Assembly (NCBI RefSeq): GCF_003253705.1
Contig: NZ_QKYU01000003.1
Span: forward strand, 62,001-126,000
Direction: 5' to 3'
Length of the DNA stretch: 64,000 nucleotides
Origin: Humitalea rosea
GTDB lineage: Bacteria; Pseudomonadota; Alphaproteobacteria; Acetobacterales; Acetobacteraceae
The position numbers were made by a program, and so were the translations under genes. Below, one piece after another: positions 26,954-35,118 of this stretch. The notes below the pieces were generated by a model. The model saw only the letters and a program-made list of their open reading frames with translations, did not search any database and was not told the origin of the DNA. Position 1 is the first letter of the stretch, and every line of letters starts with the position of its first letter.

Positions 26954-27879
26954 TGGCCGAGGTGCCGGTGCTCGATGTGTCGGGGCTGGCATCGCCCGAT
27001 CCCCTGGCGCGGCGGGCGGTCGCGGCCGCGCTGGGGGCGGCCTGCCGGGGGCGGGGCTTCTTCCTCGTCACCGGCCATGGCATCCCCGAGGCGCTGCGCG
27101 CCGGGTTGTTCACCGCCGCCCGCGCCGTCTTCGCGCTCCCGGCCGAGAAAAAGGCCGCCCTCTCCATCCGCCGCTCGCCGCATAACCGCGGCTGGGTGGC
27201 GCTGGCCGAGGAGCGGCTGGCGGCCGGCCAGGCCCCGGATGTGAAGGAGGCCTTCAACATCGGCCTCGATTTCGCGCCGGATCATCCGGAGGTGATGGCG
27301 GGCGCGCCCTTTCGCGGGGTGAACCTCTGGCCCGATTTGCTGGGGTTCCGCACGGCGACGCTGGCCTGGTTCAACGCCGCTTGGGACTTGGGGCGGCTGC
27401 TGCATCGCGGCTTCGCGCTGGACCTCGGCCTGGCCGAGACCTTCTTCGAGGACAAGCTGGACACCCCGCTCGCGACCCTGCGCCTGCTGCGCTACCCGGG
27501 CGGCGGCGACCCCGCGCTGCCTGGCGCCGGCGAGCATACCGACTATGGCAATGTCACCGTGCTCGCGACCGATGGCGTCGCGGGGCTGGAGGTGAAGCGG
27601 CGCGGCGGCGGCTGGGAGGATGTGCCCCAGATCCCGGGTACCCTGGTCTGCAACATCGGCGATTGCCTGATGCGATGGTCGAACGGGGTCTATGCCTCGA
27701 CCCCGCACCGGGTACGGATGCCGGCGCGGGAGCGGTTCTCCGCCGCCTTCTTCCTGGACCCGAATCCCGATGCGGTGGTCGCCGCCTTGCCCGGCACCGG
27801 CATCCCGCGCTGGCCCGCGACGACGGGTGCCGCCTATCTCAAGGAACGGCTGGACGCGACCTACGCGCACAGGGGTTGA
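26953..27879 (+). CDS. 2-oxoglutarate/Fe(II)-dependent oxygenase (isopenicillin N synthase family)
   Basis: 308 residues with the DIOX_N segment (RGFFLVTGHGIPE) and the 2OG-Fe(II) core. The iron ligands are the HTD of GEHTDYGN and the His of STPHRVRM, with the 2OG-binding Arg two residues later. A coupling overlap (TGATG) with the dehydrogenase gene places it in the same operon. It probably hydroxylates or oxidatively cleaves an intermediate of the same route; this is inferred from context only. Confidence 0.88.
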   Translation: MAEVPVLDVSGLASPDPLARRAVAAALGAACRGRGFFLVTGHGIPEALRAGLFTAARAVFALPAEKKAALSIRRSPHNRGWVALAEERLAAGQAPDVKEAFNIGLDFAPDHPEVMAGAPFRGVNLWPDLLGFRTATLAWFNAAWDLGRLLHRGFALDLGLAETFFEDKLDTPLATLRLLRYPGGGDPALPGAGEHTDYGNVTVLATDGVAGLEVKRRGGGWEDVPQIPGTLVCNIGDCLMRWSNGVYASTPHRVRMPARERFSAAFFLDPNPDAVVAALPGTGIPRWPATTGAAYLKERLDATYAHRG

Positions 27880-29021
27880 TGACGCCGGCGGCGGGCCCGA
27901 CTACGAACACGGCCATGTCCCGCCCTCCCGCCATCCTGCAAGTGCTGCCCGCCCTGGTTTCGGGTGGCGTGGAGCGCGGTACCGTCGAGATCGCCGCGGC
28001 CCTGACCCGCGCCGGCTTTCGCGCTTTCGTCGCCTCGGCCGGCGGGCCGCTGGTCGCGGCGGTGGAGGCGGCGGGGGCCACGCATGTCACTCTGCCGCTC
28101 GGGGCCAAGGCTCCTTGGGCGATCGCCGCCAATGCCGCGGCGCTTGCGGCCCTGGTGCGGTGGGAGGATGTGGCGATCCTGCATGCCCGCTCCCGCGCCC
28201 CCGCCTGGGCCGCGCTGCTGGCGGCGCGGCGGACCGGTGCCCATTTCGTCACCACCTACCATGGCGCCTACAACGAAGGTTTTTGGGGCAAGCGCTTGTA
28301 CAACTCGGTTATGGCGCGAGGTGAGCGGGTGATCGCGATCAGCGCTTTCATCCGTGATCTTATTATCGAGCGTCATCACATTGATTCATCACGCATTCAC
28401 TTGATCCCTCGCGGCGTGGACCCGGCGCTGTTCGACCCGACCCATATGCGTCCCGAACGCTTCGGCCTCCCGCCCGGCACACGCATCGTGCTGCTCCCCG
28501 CCCGGCTGACGCGATGGAAGGGGCAGGAGGTGGCGGTGCGCGCCCTGGCGCTGCTACCGCCCGAGGTGGCGCTGGTGCTGGCGGGCGGCGATGCCGAGGG
28601 TGCCTTCGCCGCCGAATTGCGCGGGCTCGCGGCCGGGCTGGGCGTCGCGGAGCGCCTGCATCTGGTCGGGCTGCGCCCCGATCTGGCCCCGGCCCTGGCC
28701 GGCGCGGACATAATCCTGCATGCCAGCACTGACCCAGAAGCCTTTGGCCGGACAGTGATCGAGGCCCAGGCGATGGCGAAGATCGTCATCGCCTCGGACC
28801 TCGGCGCCCCGCGTGAGACGGTGGCGGAGGGCGTCACCGGCTTCCGCATCCCCCCCGGTGACCCTGCCGCTCTGGCCGCCGCCATCGCCCGCGTGCTGGC
28901 CATGCCGGCCGAGGCACGGGCCGCGATGGGGGCCAGCGCGCGGGAAGCGGTGCTCGCCCACTACACCACCGCGGCGATGCAGGCGGCGACGCTGGATGTG
29001 TATCGGGAGCTGCTCGCATGA
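27879..29021 (+). CDS. Glycosyltransferase family 4 (GT-B)
   Basis: 380 residues if started at ATG 27879, coupled to the oxygenase stop by TGATG; ATG 27915 is an alternative. The GT-B fold is clear: N-terminal LPALVSGGVERGTVE, C-terminal LLPARLTRWKGQE, and the donor-binding ASTDPEAFGRTVIEAQAM with the E(x7)E-type motif. Such enzymes transfer activated sugars to lipopolysaccharide or exopolysaccharide. A stretch at about 28320-28410 uses codons atypical for this gene. It is coupled to a GT9 gene by a 4-base overlap. Confidence 0.9.
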   Translation: MTPAAGPTTNTAMSRPPAILQVLPALVSGGVERGTVEIAAALTRAGFRAFVASAGGPLVAAVEAAGATHVTLPLGAKAPWAIAANAAALAALVRWEDVAILHARSRAPAWAALLAARRTGAHFVTTYHGAYNEGFWGKRLYNSVMARGERVIAISAFIRDLIIERHHIDSSRIHLIPRGVDPALFDPTHMRPERFGLPPGTRIVLLPARLTRWKGQEVAVRALALLPPEVALVLAGGDAEGAFAAELRGLAAGLGVAERLHLVGLRPDLAPALAGADIILHASTDPEAFGRTVIEAQAMAKIVIASDLGAPRETVAEGVTGFRIPPGDPAALAAAIARVLAMPAEARAAMGASAREAVLAHYTTAAMQAATLDVYRELLA

Positions 29022-29977
29022 ACCGCCCGATCCTGGTCATCAAATTCGCAGCCCTCGGCGATGTGGTGCAGGCCTTCGGCCCCTTCGCCGCCATCCGCGC
29101 GCATCATCCGCGCCAGAAGATCACCCTGCTGACCACGCCCCCCTATGCCGATCTGCTGGCCGGCAGCCCCTGGTTCGACGCCTTCCGCACCGATGGCCGC
29201 CCGCCGTGGCGGGATCTGCGGTCGGTCGCACGGCTGGCGCTCTGGCTGCGGCGCCAGGGATTCGCGCGGATCTATGATCTGCAGACCTCGGGGCGCTCCT
29301 CGCGCTACCGGATATTCGTCGGCACCAGGCCTGAGTGGTCGGGCATCGCCATCGGCGCCAGCCACCCGCATGCCAATCGCGCCCGAGACCGGATGCATAC
29401 GGCGGACCGGCAGCGCGAGCAGTTGGAGATGGCGGGCATCACGCGCTTCCCCGAACCGCAGCTGACCTGGCTGGCGAGCGACGTGTCGCGCTTCGCCCTG
29501 CCGCCCCGCTATGCGCTGCTGGTGCCCGGGGCCTCGCCGGGGCGGCCGGGCAAGCGCTGGCCGCTGGAGCATTTCGTCGCACTCGCGCGCCGGCTGGAGA
29601 TGCCGGTCGCGGTCGCCGGCAGTGCCGCCGAGGCGCCGCTGGCCGCCGCCATCGGCGGCATCGACCTGACGGGCAAAACCTCGCTGCGCGAATTGGCGAC
29701 GATCGCGCGCGGTGCCGCGCTCTGCATCGGCAATGACACCGGCCCCGTGCATCTGGCCGCGGCGATGGGCGCGCCGACCCTGGCTTTGTTCGGGGCGGAC
29801 AGCGACCCCGCGCTCTGTGCGCCGCGTGGCCGGTCGGCGGCGGTGCTGCGCGCCTGGCCGATCGCCGCCATCACGCCGGACCAGGTGCTGGCACGGCTGC
29901 GAGGGGGGTCACCCTTCCTCGGCGACCTCGACCCAGCCGCCGCCCTCGCCGGGGATGCGGCGCAGCCCGGCGGCTAG
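29018..29977 (+). CDS. Glycosyltransferase family 9 (heptosyltransferase-like)
   Basis: 319 residues with the family 9 start PILVIKFAALGDVVQAFGPF and the C-terminal nucleotide-sugar motif CIGNDTGPVHLAAAMG followed by TLALFG. GT9 enzymes usually add heptose to the lipopolysaccharide core at the inner face of the inner membrane. Overlap with the preceding GT4 gene suggests joint assembly of a core or surface glycan. The last 69 bases overlap the convergent NYN-domain gene. Confidence 0.92.
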   Translation: MNRPILVIKFAALGDVVQAFGPFAAIRAHHPRQKITLLTTPPYADLLAGSPWFDAFRTDGRPPWRDLRSVARLALWLRRQGFARIYDLQTSGRSSRYRIFVGTRPEWSGIAIGASHPHANRARDRMHTADRQREQLEMAGITRFPEPQLTWLASDVSRFALPPRYALLVPGASPGRPGKRWPLEHFVALARRLEMPVAVAGSAAEAPLAAAIGGIDLTGKTSLRELATIARGAALCIGNDTGPVHLAAAMGAPTLALFGADSDPALCAPRGRSAAVLRAWPIAAITPDQVLARLRGGSPFLGDLDPAAALAGDAAQPGG

Positions 29978-30739
29978 GACCAGCGCCTCCAGCGAACCGG
30001 TGCCGAAATAGTCGCTGTCCCGAAGCGAGATGCCGAGCCGCTCGGTCGCGAGCTTACCCAGGGCCGGCAGATGCAACCGCCCGCTCCGCGCCACCATCTC
30101 GCGCAGCCGCGCGATGGAGGTGGGGTCCTCCGCCATCGGGTCGGGCTGGACGAAGCCCTTGTCCTTGTTCTCCCTCCAGCCGAAGGCGCCGGCCGCGAAT
30201 TCATCCAGCGCGATCACCTGATCCGCCGATTCCCGCATCGCCGAGGCCAGCGCCGGATGCGCCAGCAGCAGGCAGCGCCGGTCCCGCGCCCGCAGCCGGT
30301 GCAGCAGCGGCAGGAAATCGCTGTCCGAGGTCGCCAGGATCACGTCATCCGGCGGCACCTCGCCGGCAATGGCGTCCAGCACGTCGATCACCATCCGCAC
30401 ATCGGCGGCGTTCTTGCCGCGGGTGAGGCGGGGGCAATCCACGACCTCGAAGCCGGCCTCGGTGAAGGCGCCGCGGAAGCGGCTGAAATAGACCCGGGGA
30501 TGCTGCCCCATCTCGGCAAAAGGCCCGTCGGGGCGGGTTTCGACCCAGCCGCCGGGGTTCATGTAGCAGCGCAGCGCCAGCATCCGCCGCCGCGTCCTCG
30601 GCCCGCAGAGCCAGTCCCGCCAACGCAGCGGCGTGGTGGCGAAGGCATGGGACAGCGCCTCGTCCTGCTGGTGCAGGAGGGAGAAGACATTGTCGAAATC
30701 GAGGTAGAGGCAGGCGCGGGCTGGGGGAGCTTCGGACAT
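29909..30739 (-). CDS. NYN-domain protein with C-terminal OST-HTH/LOTUS-like region
   Basis: 276 residues. The NYN/PIN-like nuclease core shows the acidic cluster YLDFDNV at the N-terminus, GKNAADVRMVIDVLD in the middle and ILATSDSDFLPLL, which fits a metal-dependent RNase. The C-terminal about 70 residues (ARLREMVARSGRLHLPALG... to LRRIPG) have the pattern of an OST-HTH/LOTUS RNA-binding domain. ATG 30739 is the natural start; the open frame upstream runs into the thrS leader. Its RNA target is unknown. Confidence 0.88.
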   Translation of the reverse strand: MSEAPPARACLYLDFDNVFSLLHQQDEALSHAFATTPLRWRDWLCGPRTRRRMLALRCYMNPGGWVETRPDGPFAEMGQHPRVYFSRFRGAFTEAGFEVVDCPRLTRGKNAADVRMVIDVLDAIAGEVPPDDVILATSDSDFLPLLHRLRARDRRCLLLAHPALASAMRESADQVIALDEFAAGAFGWRENKDKGFVQPDPMAEDPTSIARLREMVARSGRLHLPALGKLATERLGISLRDSDYFGTGSLEALVLAAGLRRIPGEGGGWVEVAEEG

Positions 30740-30804
30740 GGCCCAATCTGCCCCGCCGTGGGGCCGCGTGACAATCATGGCGGCCAGCCCTGCCACGCGC
30801 GCGC

Positions 30805-30833
30805 TTGACCGCGGCCCCGCCGCTGGCCAAATC
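30805..30833 (+). promoter_or_regulatory. Possible thrS promoter
   Basis: TTGACC (30805-30810) is spaced 17 bases from CAAATC (30828-30833), about 34 bases before the thrS ATG. The -10 match is weak, so this is tentative. Confidence 0.3.
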
Positions 30834-30867
30834 ACCGCCCCAAGCCATTTCAAGGTCACGCAACGCC

Positions 30868-32808
30868 ATGCTCGCGATCACTTTGCCCGACGGTTCCGTC
30901 CGCCAGTTCGACGGGCCGGTGACGGGCACGACGATCGCCGCCAGCATCGGGCCGGGCCTGGCCAAGGCCGCGCTGGCCATGGAGGTCGATGGGCTCGCCC
31001 GCGACCTGTCGCAGGTGATCGACGCCGACGCCGCCGTGCGCTTCATCACCCGCCGCGACCCCGAGGCGCTGGGGATGATCCGCCACGACGTCGCCCATGT
31101 GCTGGCCGAGGCGGTGCAGGCGCTCTACCCCGGCACCCAGGTCACCATCGGGCCTGCGATCGAGAACGGCTTCTATTACGACTTCGCGCGCAACGAGCCC
31201 TTCACCCCGGCCGATTTCCCGGCGATCGAGGCGAAGATGCGCGAGATCATCGCGCGCAACGAACCCTTCGTGCGCGAGGAATGGCCGCGGCATGAGGCCA
31301 TCGCCTTCTTCCGCGAGCGCGGCGAACGCTACAAGGCCGAGCTGATCCAGGACCTGCCGGCCGGGGTGCCGATCAGCATCTACCGCCAGGGCGAATGGCT
31401 CGACCTTTGCCGCGGCCCGCATATGCGCGGCACCGGCGATGTCGGCTCCGCCTTCAAGCTGACCCGGGTGGCCGGCGCCTATTGGCGCGGTGATCACCGC
31501 AACGCCATGCTCAGCCGCATCTACGGCACCGCCTGGCGCGACCAGAAGGAGCTGGACGCCTACCAGCTTCAGGTCGAGGAAGCCGAGAAGCGCGACCATC
31601 GCAAGATCGGCCTGCACACCGGCCTGTTCCATTTGCAGGACGAGGCGGTCGGCAGCGTCTTCTGGCACCCCAAGGGCTGGAAGCTTTACCGCACCGTCGA
31701 GGATTACATGCGCCGCCGCCTGGACGCCTCCGGCTATGCCGAGGTGAAGACGCCGCAGCTTGTGGACCGGCGCCTGTGGGAAGCCTCCGGCCATTGGGAG
31801 AAGTATCGCGAGCACATGTTCCTGGCCCGCGTCGAGGACGAGGCCGAGCATGAGCGCGTGATGGCGCTGAAGCCGATGAACTGCCCCTGCCATGTGCAGA
31901 TCTTCAACCAGGGCATCCGCTCCTACCGCGACCTGCCGATGCGCATGGCAGAATTCGGCGCCTGCCACCGCTACGAGCCCTCGGGCGCGCTGCACGGCAT
32001 CATGCGGGTGCGCGCCTTCACCCAGGATGACGCGCATATCTTCTGCACCGAGGCGCAGATCGCCGATGAGACGGTGGCCTTCGTCGATCTGCTGTCCTCG
32101 ATCTACCGCGACCTCGGCTTCGACAGCTTCGTGGTCAAATTCTCCGACCGCCCCGCCAGCCGTGCCGGCAGCGATGCGGTCTGGGACCAGGCCGAGGGCG
32201 CGCTGAAGGAAGCCTGCGCCGCCGCCCGCGTGGGGTACGAAATGAATCCGGGGGAGGGCGCCTTCTATGGCCCCAAGCTCGAATTCGTCCTCCGCGACGC
32301 CATCGGTCGGGACTGGCAATGCGGCACGCTCCAGGTGGATTTCGTGCTGCCCGAGCGGCTGGACGCGCTCTACACCGCCGAGGATGGCAGCCGCCGCCGC
32401 CCGGTGATGCTGCATCGCGCGATCCTGGGCAGCTTCGAGCGCTTCCTCGGCATCCTCATCGAGCAATATGCCGGGCGCTTTCCGCTCTGGCTGGCGCCGG
32501 TGCCGGTGGTGGTCGCGACCATCACCGAGGAGGCCGCGGCGTATGCGCTGGAGGTTGTCGCCGCCCTCCGCGCCGCCGGCATCGCGGCCAATGCCGATGT
32601 CCGCAACGAGAAGATCAACCGCAAGGTCGTGGACCACATCGAGCAGCGCATCCCGGTGCTGGCGGTGATCGGCAAGCGGGAGGCGGAGGAGCGCAAGCTC
32701 GTCCTGCGCCGCCTGCCCGGGCGGGAGCAGGAGACGCTGCCGCTCGCCGAGGCCATCGCCTTGCTGGCCGCCGAGGCGACGCCGCCGGATCTCCGCCGGC
32801 CGGCCTGA
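30868..32808 (+). CDS. thrS: Threonyl-tRNA synthetase
   Basis: Class II synthetase charging tRNA-Thr, 646 residues. Domains in order: N-terminal TGS ([14 protein letters not shown]), editing SAD domain with [10 protein letters not shown] and CRGPH, the catalytic core with [10 protein letters not shown] (zinc Cys) and [11 protein letters not shown], and the C-terminal anticodon-binding domain. AAGGTC lies upstream of ATG 30868; earlier in-frame codons are in the leader. thrS followed by infC is a widely conserved order. Confidence 0.97.
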   Translation: MLAITLPDGSVRQFDGPVTGTTIAASIGPGLAKAALAMEVDGLARDLSQVIDADAAVRFITRRDPEALGMIRHDVAHVLAEAVQALYPGTQVTIGPAIENGFYYDFARNEPFTPADFPAIEAKMREIIARNEPFVREEWPRHEAIAFFRERGERYKAELIQDLPAGVPISIYRQGEWLDLCRGPHMRGTGDVGSAFKLTRVAGAYWRGDHRNAMLSRIYGTAWRDQKELDAYQLQVEEAEKRDHRKIGLHTGLFHLQDEAVGSVFWHPKGWKLYRTVEDYMRRRLDASGYAEVKTPQLVDRRLWEASGHWEKYREHMFLARVEDEAEHERVMALKPMNCPCHVQIFNQGIRSYRDLPMRMAEFGACHRYEPSGALHGIMRVRAFTQDDAHIFCTEAQIADETVAFVDLLSSIYRDLGFDSFVVKFSDRPASRAGSDAVWDQAEGALKEACAAARVGYEMNPGEGAFYGPKLEFVLRDAIGRDWQCGTLQVDFVLPERLDALYTAEDGSRRRPVMLHRAILGSFERFLGILIEQYAGRFPLWLAPVPVVVATITEEAAAYALEVVAALRAAGIAANADVRNEKINRKVVDHIEQRIPVLAVIGKREAEERKLVLRRLPGREQETLPLAEAIALLAAEATPPDLRRPA

Positions 32809-32971
32809 CCGTTTCGGACAAATCCCCGGCAAGGGGCGTCCTGACGGGGCGCCCCGAATCCGCCGGATCGGGCCAGGGGGATTGCCCCCGGCCTTCCTCC
32901 ACCCCATACAGATATGTTGCATGTGGTAGCCAAACTCGGCTATCGCGCGCCTCAAGAACGTCCACCACGAC

Positions 32972-32985
32972 AGGAGACCACCCTG
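32972..32985 (+). promoter_or_regulatory. Ribosome-binding site and CTG start of infC
   Basis: AGGAG (32972-32976) is followed 6 bases later by CTG (32983-32985), in frame with the IF-3 reading frame. No ATG, GTG or TTG lies at that distance. Rare start codons are typical of infC because IF-3 discriminates against them, giving autoregulation. Confidence 0.7.
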
Positions 32986-33522
32986 GCCCGAGGCCCTTCA
33001 CCCGCCCAAATGCCGACCCGCGACGGTCCGCGTGTCAATGAGGATATCCGTGTGCCGCAGGTGCGGCTGATCGACGAAGAAGGCGAGATGCTCGGCGTGA
33101 TGAGCGCCTATGACGCGCTCCGCCGGGCTTACGACGTCGGTCTTGATCTGCTCGAAATCTCGCCGAACGCGGTCCCGCCGGTCTGCAAGATCACCGACTA
33201 CGGCAAGTTCAAATACGAACAGCAGAAGAAGGCCAACGAGGCCCGCAAGAAGCAGAAGGTCGTCGAAATCAAGGAAATCAAGGTTCGTCCGAACATTGAT
33301 GACCATGACTACGAAGTGAAGATGCGCTCGGCGAAGTCGTTCATCGAGGATGGCGACAAGGTGAAGGTCACGCTCCGCTTCCGCGGCCGCGAAATGGCGC
33401 ACCAGGATCTCGGCGTGAAGGTGCTGGAGCGGATTCGCGTGGAATTGGGCGAGGCCGTGAAGGTCGAGCAGATGCCGCGCCTGGAAAACCGCCAGATGAT
33501 CATGGTGCTGGCGCCGAAGTAA
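32983..33522 (+). CDS. infC: Translation initiation factor IF-3
   Basis: Binds the 30S subunit, prevents premature 50S joining and proofreads the initiator tRNA and start codon. Both domains are present: N-terminal [19 protein letters not shown] with [22 protein letters not shown], and C-terminal [19 protein letters not shown] with [16 protein letters not shown]. The CTG at 32983 gives 179 residues, the family norm; ATG 33010 would remove nine N-terminal residues and has no ribosome-binding site, and ATG 32914 would add a non-conserved leader. The last 23 bases overlap the convergent gene. It lies 174 bases downstream of thrS. Confidence 0.95.
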   Translation: MARGPSPAQMPTRDGPRVNEDIRVPQVRLIDEEGEMLGVMSAYDALRRAYDVGLDLLEISPNAVPPVCKITDYGKFKYEQQKKANEARKKQKVVEIKEIKVRPNIDDHDYEVKMRSAKSFIEDGDKVKVTLRFRGREMAHQDLGVKVLERIRVELGEAVKVEQMPRLENRQMIMVLAPK

Positions 33523-34318
33523 CGGCAGCCAGCCCCAACCGGGCGGCATGGTGGAAGGGGCAGCTTCGCGCGTCTTCCGCCCGCCGCCTTTTTCTTGCGG
33601 CGATGGCATAGTGGCCGGGACGGTGCTCCGCCTCCCGCGCCGGCACGCCCACGGCGGCGTCGTAGCCCGCCCAATCCATCTCCGAAAATCCCTCGACCAT
33701 CTGCGCGCCATTCAGCCAGGCCTCGGCATAGGCCGGGCGCGGCACCGGCTGCGCCAGCGCGATCGGCCATTCGGGGCGAAGGGTCACGACCTCATTGGTG
33801 CGGGTCAGGCGCAGGTTGAGGAACAGCGGGCCGAACCAGGCATCGGTTTCGACCAGCCCCTCGAAGGCATCCAGCCCAGGCGCGGGCGGCAGGTTCGGCG
33901 GACGCCGCAGCAGCAGGCTCCAGCCCGGGGCGCTTTGCGCCATCAGCCCGGTCCAAAGCTGCACCACCCCCGATTCCGGCAGGGCGGTCAGCAGCGGGGG
34001 CGAGAAGCCCTGCAACGCCGGCGGGGCGGCGGCATCGAAGACATCGGAAAATCCCGGGAATTGCGCGGCATCGTCCAGCGCCATCCAATCCTCGTTGACG
34101 GTATCGCATTGCCACCAGATCCGCTCCCCATCCCACATCAGCCGCAGGCAGGTCGGCGGAAATAAATGCCAGCCGAGGCCGGCGGCCGTCGTCGCCGCCT
34201 CGCAATAGCGCCAGGCGCGGATGGGCAGCGTGCCCAGGCCCGAACGATCGGCGCGCGCCGGCGGGCGCTGCCCCGGCAGCAGCGCGTGAAACCTTACGGG
34301 GGGTGTCGGTTGGGACAT
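33500..34318 (-). CDS. DUF6065-like protein of unknown function
   Basis: 272 residues, no signal peptide or membrane helix. The pattern [28 protein letters not shown], then LEGLVETD-like [15 protein letters not shown] and a final proline-rich [13 protein letters not shown] resembles DUF6065 proteins; I cannot verify this by search. The C-terminus (about 20 residues) is basic and may be a tail created by overlap with infC. ATG 34318 has GGAG 10 bases upstream. The 54-residue repeat peptide is encoded 63 bases upstream on the same strand, so the two probably share a transcript, with a 28-base palindrome between them. Function unknown. Confidence 0.75.
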   Translation of the reverse strand: MSQPTPPVRFHALLPGQRPPARADRSGLGTLPIRAWRYCEAATTAAGLGWHLFPPTCLRLMWDGERIWWQCDTVNEDWMALDDAAQFPGFSDVFDAAAPPALQGFSPPLLTALPESGVVQLWTGLMAQSAPGWSLLLRRPPNLPPAPGLDAFEGLVETDAWFGPLFLNLRLTRTNEVVTLRPEWPIALAQPVPRPAYAEAWLNGAQMVEGFSEMDWAGYDAAVGVPAREAEHRPGHYAIAARKRRRAEDARSCPFHHAARLGLAAVTSAPAP

Positions 34319-34344
34319 CTGTCTTAGGCTCCACGGCAATGGGC

Positions 34345-34372
34345 CCCGGGGGATGGCGCGCCATCCCCCGGG
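34345..34372. repeat. Perfect 28-base palindrome between the repeat-peptide gene and the DUF6065-like gene
   Basis: CCCGGGGGATGGCG followed directly by its reverse complement. As RNA it would fold into a 12-base stem with a GCGC loop. It fills most of the 63-base gap between the two minus-strand genes. There is no T run on its 3' side in the minus direction (GCCCATTG follows), so a full terminator is unlikely. It could attenuate transcription or stabilise the 3' end of the upstream message. Confidence 0.7.
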
Positions 34373-34381
34373 AAAACGCAC

Positions 34382-34546
34382 TCAGATCCGGCGCAGCCCG
34401 GCGCCGAGGCGGATGCGGCCGCTATCGCGGACCGAGGCGGGAACCGGCGCCGGCACCGCCTGGCGGCGCAGCCCCGCACCAAGGCGAACCTTGCCGGAAT
34501 CGGCGATGATGCGGGGGAGGGGCGCGGGGATCGGGGGGGTGGCCAT
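34382..34546 (-). CDS. 54-residue peptide with two 22-residue repeats
   Basis: Small unrecognised gene. ATG 34546, TGA 34382-34384; GGAG lies about 7-12 bases upstream. Residues 7-28 and 32-53 repeat with 15 of 22 identities: PAP[L/V]P, four variable residues, then DSG[K/R][V/I]RLGAGLRR. The two copies use different codons for the same residues (serine TCC versus AGC, Leu CTT/CTC, Gly GGT/GGC), so the peptide, not the DNA, is what is conserved. The product is strongly basic, has no cysteine and no hydrophobic leader. A good promoter lies upstream and a DUF6065-like gene follows on the same strand. It might be a modified or secreted peptide precursor or an RNA- or membrane-binding peptide; the function is unknown. 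Confidence 0.75.
   Translation of the reverse strand: MATPPIPAPLPRIIADSGKVRLGAGLRRQAVPAPVPASVRDSGRIRLGAGLRRI
34388..34528 (-). repeat. Tandem 66-base coding repeat (two copies, 75-base period)
   Basis: Copy 1 at 34463-34528 and copy 2 at 34388-34453, separated by three codons. Differences are concentrated at third codon positions over the DSGxxRLGAGLRR part. Confidence 0.85.
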
Positions 34547-34600
34547 CGGGGGGAGGCTCCATCGCTTGCGCGGACCGCGGGGGTGCTGTCCGGCCCTCTC

Positions 34601-34629
34601 GATCTAGGGGGCCGGCTCCACGTCGTCAA
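34601..34629 (-). promoter_or_regulatory. Promoter of the repeat-peptide operon
   Basis: On the minus strand TTGACG (34629-34624) is spaced exactly 17 bases from TAGATC (34606-34601). Expected transcription start is about 34594, leaving a leader of roughly 48 bases before ATG 34546. It is one of the best sigma-70-type matches in the window and sits beside an AT-richer patch (34630-34670). Confidence 0.6.
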
Positions 34630-34773
34630 GGAATAAAAGCTCTATACGGTGCAAAAGCCTAACCCATCAGGCTGGAAGTCCTTGACATGGGTTTCACGCG
34701 CCGCCACCCGGTTCTCACGCGTCATCCGCCCGGCGCTCGGCAATGCTGCGGCATCGGAATGAGGAGCAGGGCG

Positions 34774-35043
34774 ATGGATGTTTGGCGTGGCGCGCATCAG
34801 GGGGCGGTTCGCTCCGGTGGCGTGGCGGGGGAGGTGCTGCTGATGGAGGTGCTGCGTGCCGCCCGCACCCTGCTGAGCCTTCAGGAACGCAGCGGCATCC
34901 TGGCGCGCGCGGCGGGTTCGGTGCCACCGAGCCTCTCCGATGCCATCGAGCGGGACTTCCTCACCTTCGAGATGCAGGACGCATTCGGCGCCTTGCGTGA
35001 GACCGTCGCCGCCGCCGATGCGGTCGCGATGCCGCGCGGATAG
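34774..35043 (+). CDS. Small hypothetical protein
   Basis: 89 residues from ATG 34774, which has GAGGAG 7 bases upstream; the frame is open to 34687 but without a ribosome-binding site. The sequence is helical in character (EVLLMEVLRAARTLLSLQERSG...DAFGALRETVAAADAV), soluble, with no recognised domain. It lies between the repeat-peptide promoter (divergent) and the BTAD regulator. Function unknown. Confidence 0.55.
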   Translation: MDVWRGAHQGAVRSGGVAGEVLLMEVLRAARTLLSLQERSGILARAAGSVPPSLSDAIERDFLTFEMQDAFGALRETVAAADAVAMPRG

Positions 35044-35118
35044 CGCCTGTTCGCGCCGGGGGCCTGGCCCTCCGGCCGCCTCGGTGGACAGCGCCCCCCC
35101 GCGCGTTACGCTCGCGGG

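Noticed and set aside
28310-28420. Insertion or frameshift in the GT4 gene
   Set aside because: Composition is odd, but the frame is continuous and the flanking GT-B motifs are in register; kept as an observation only.
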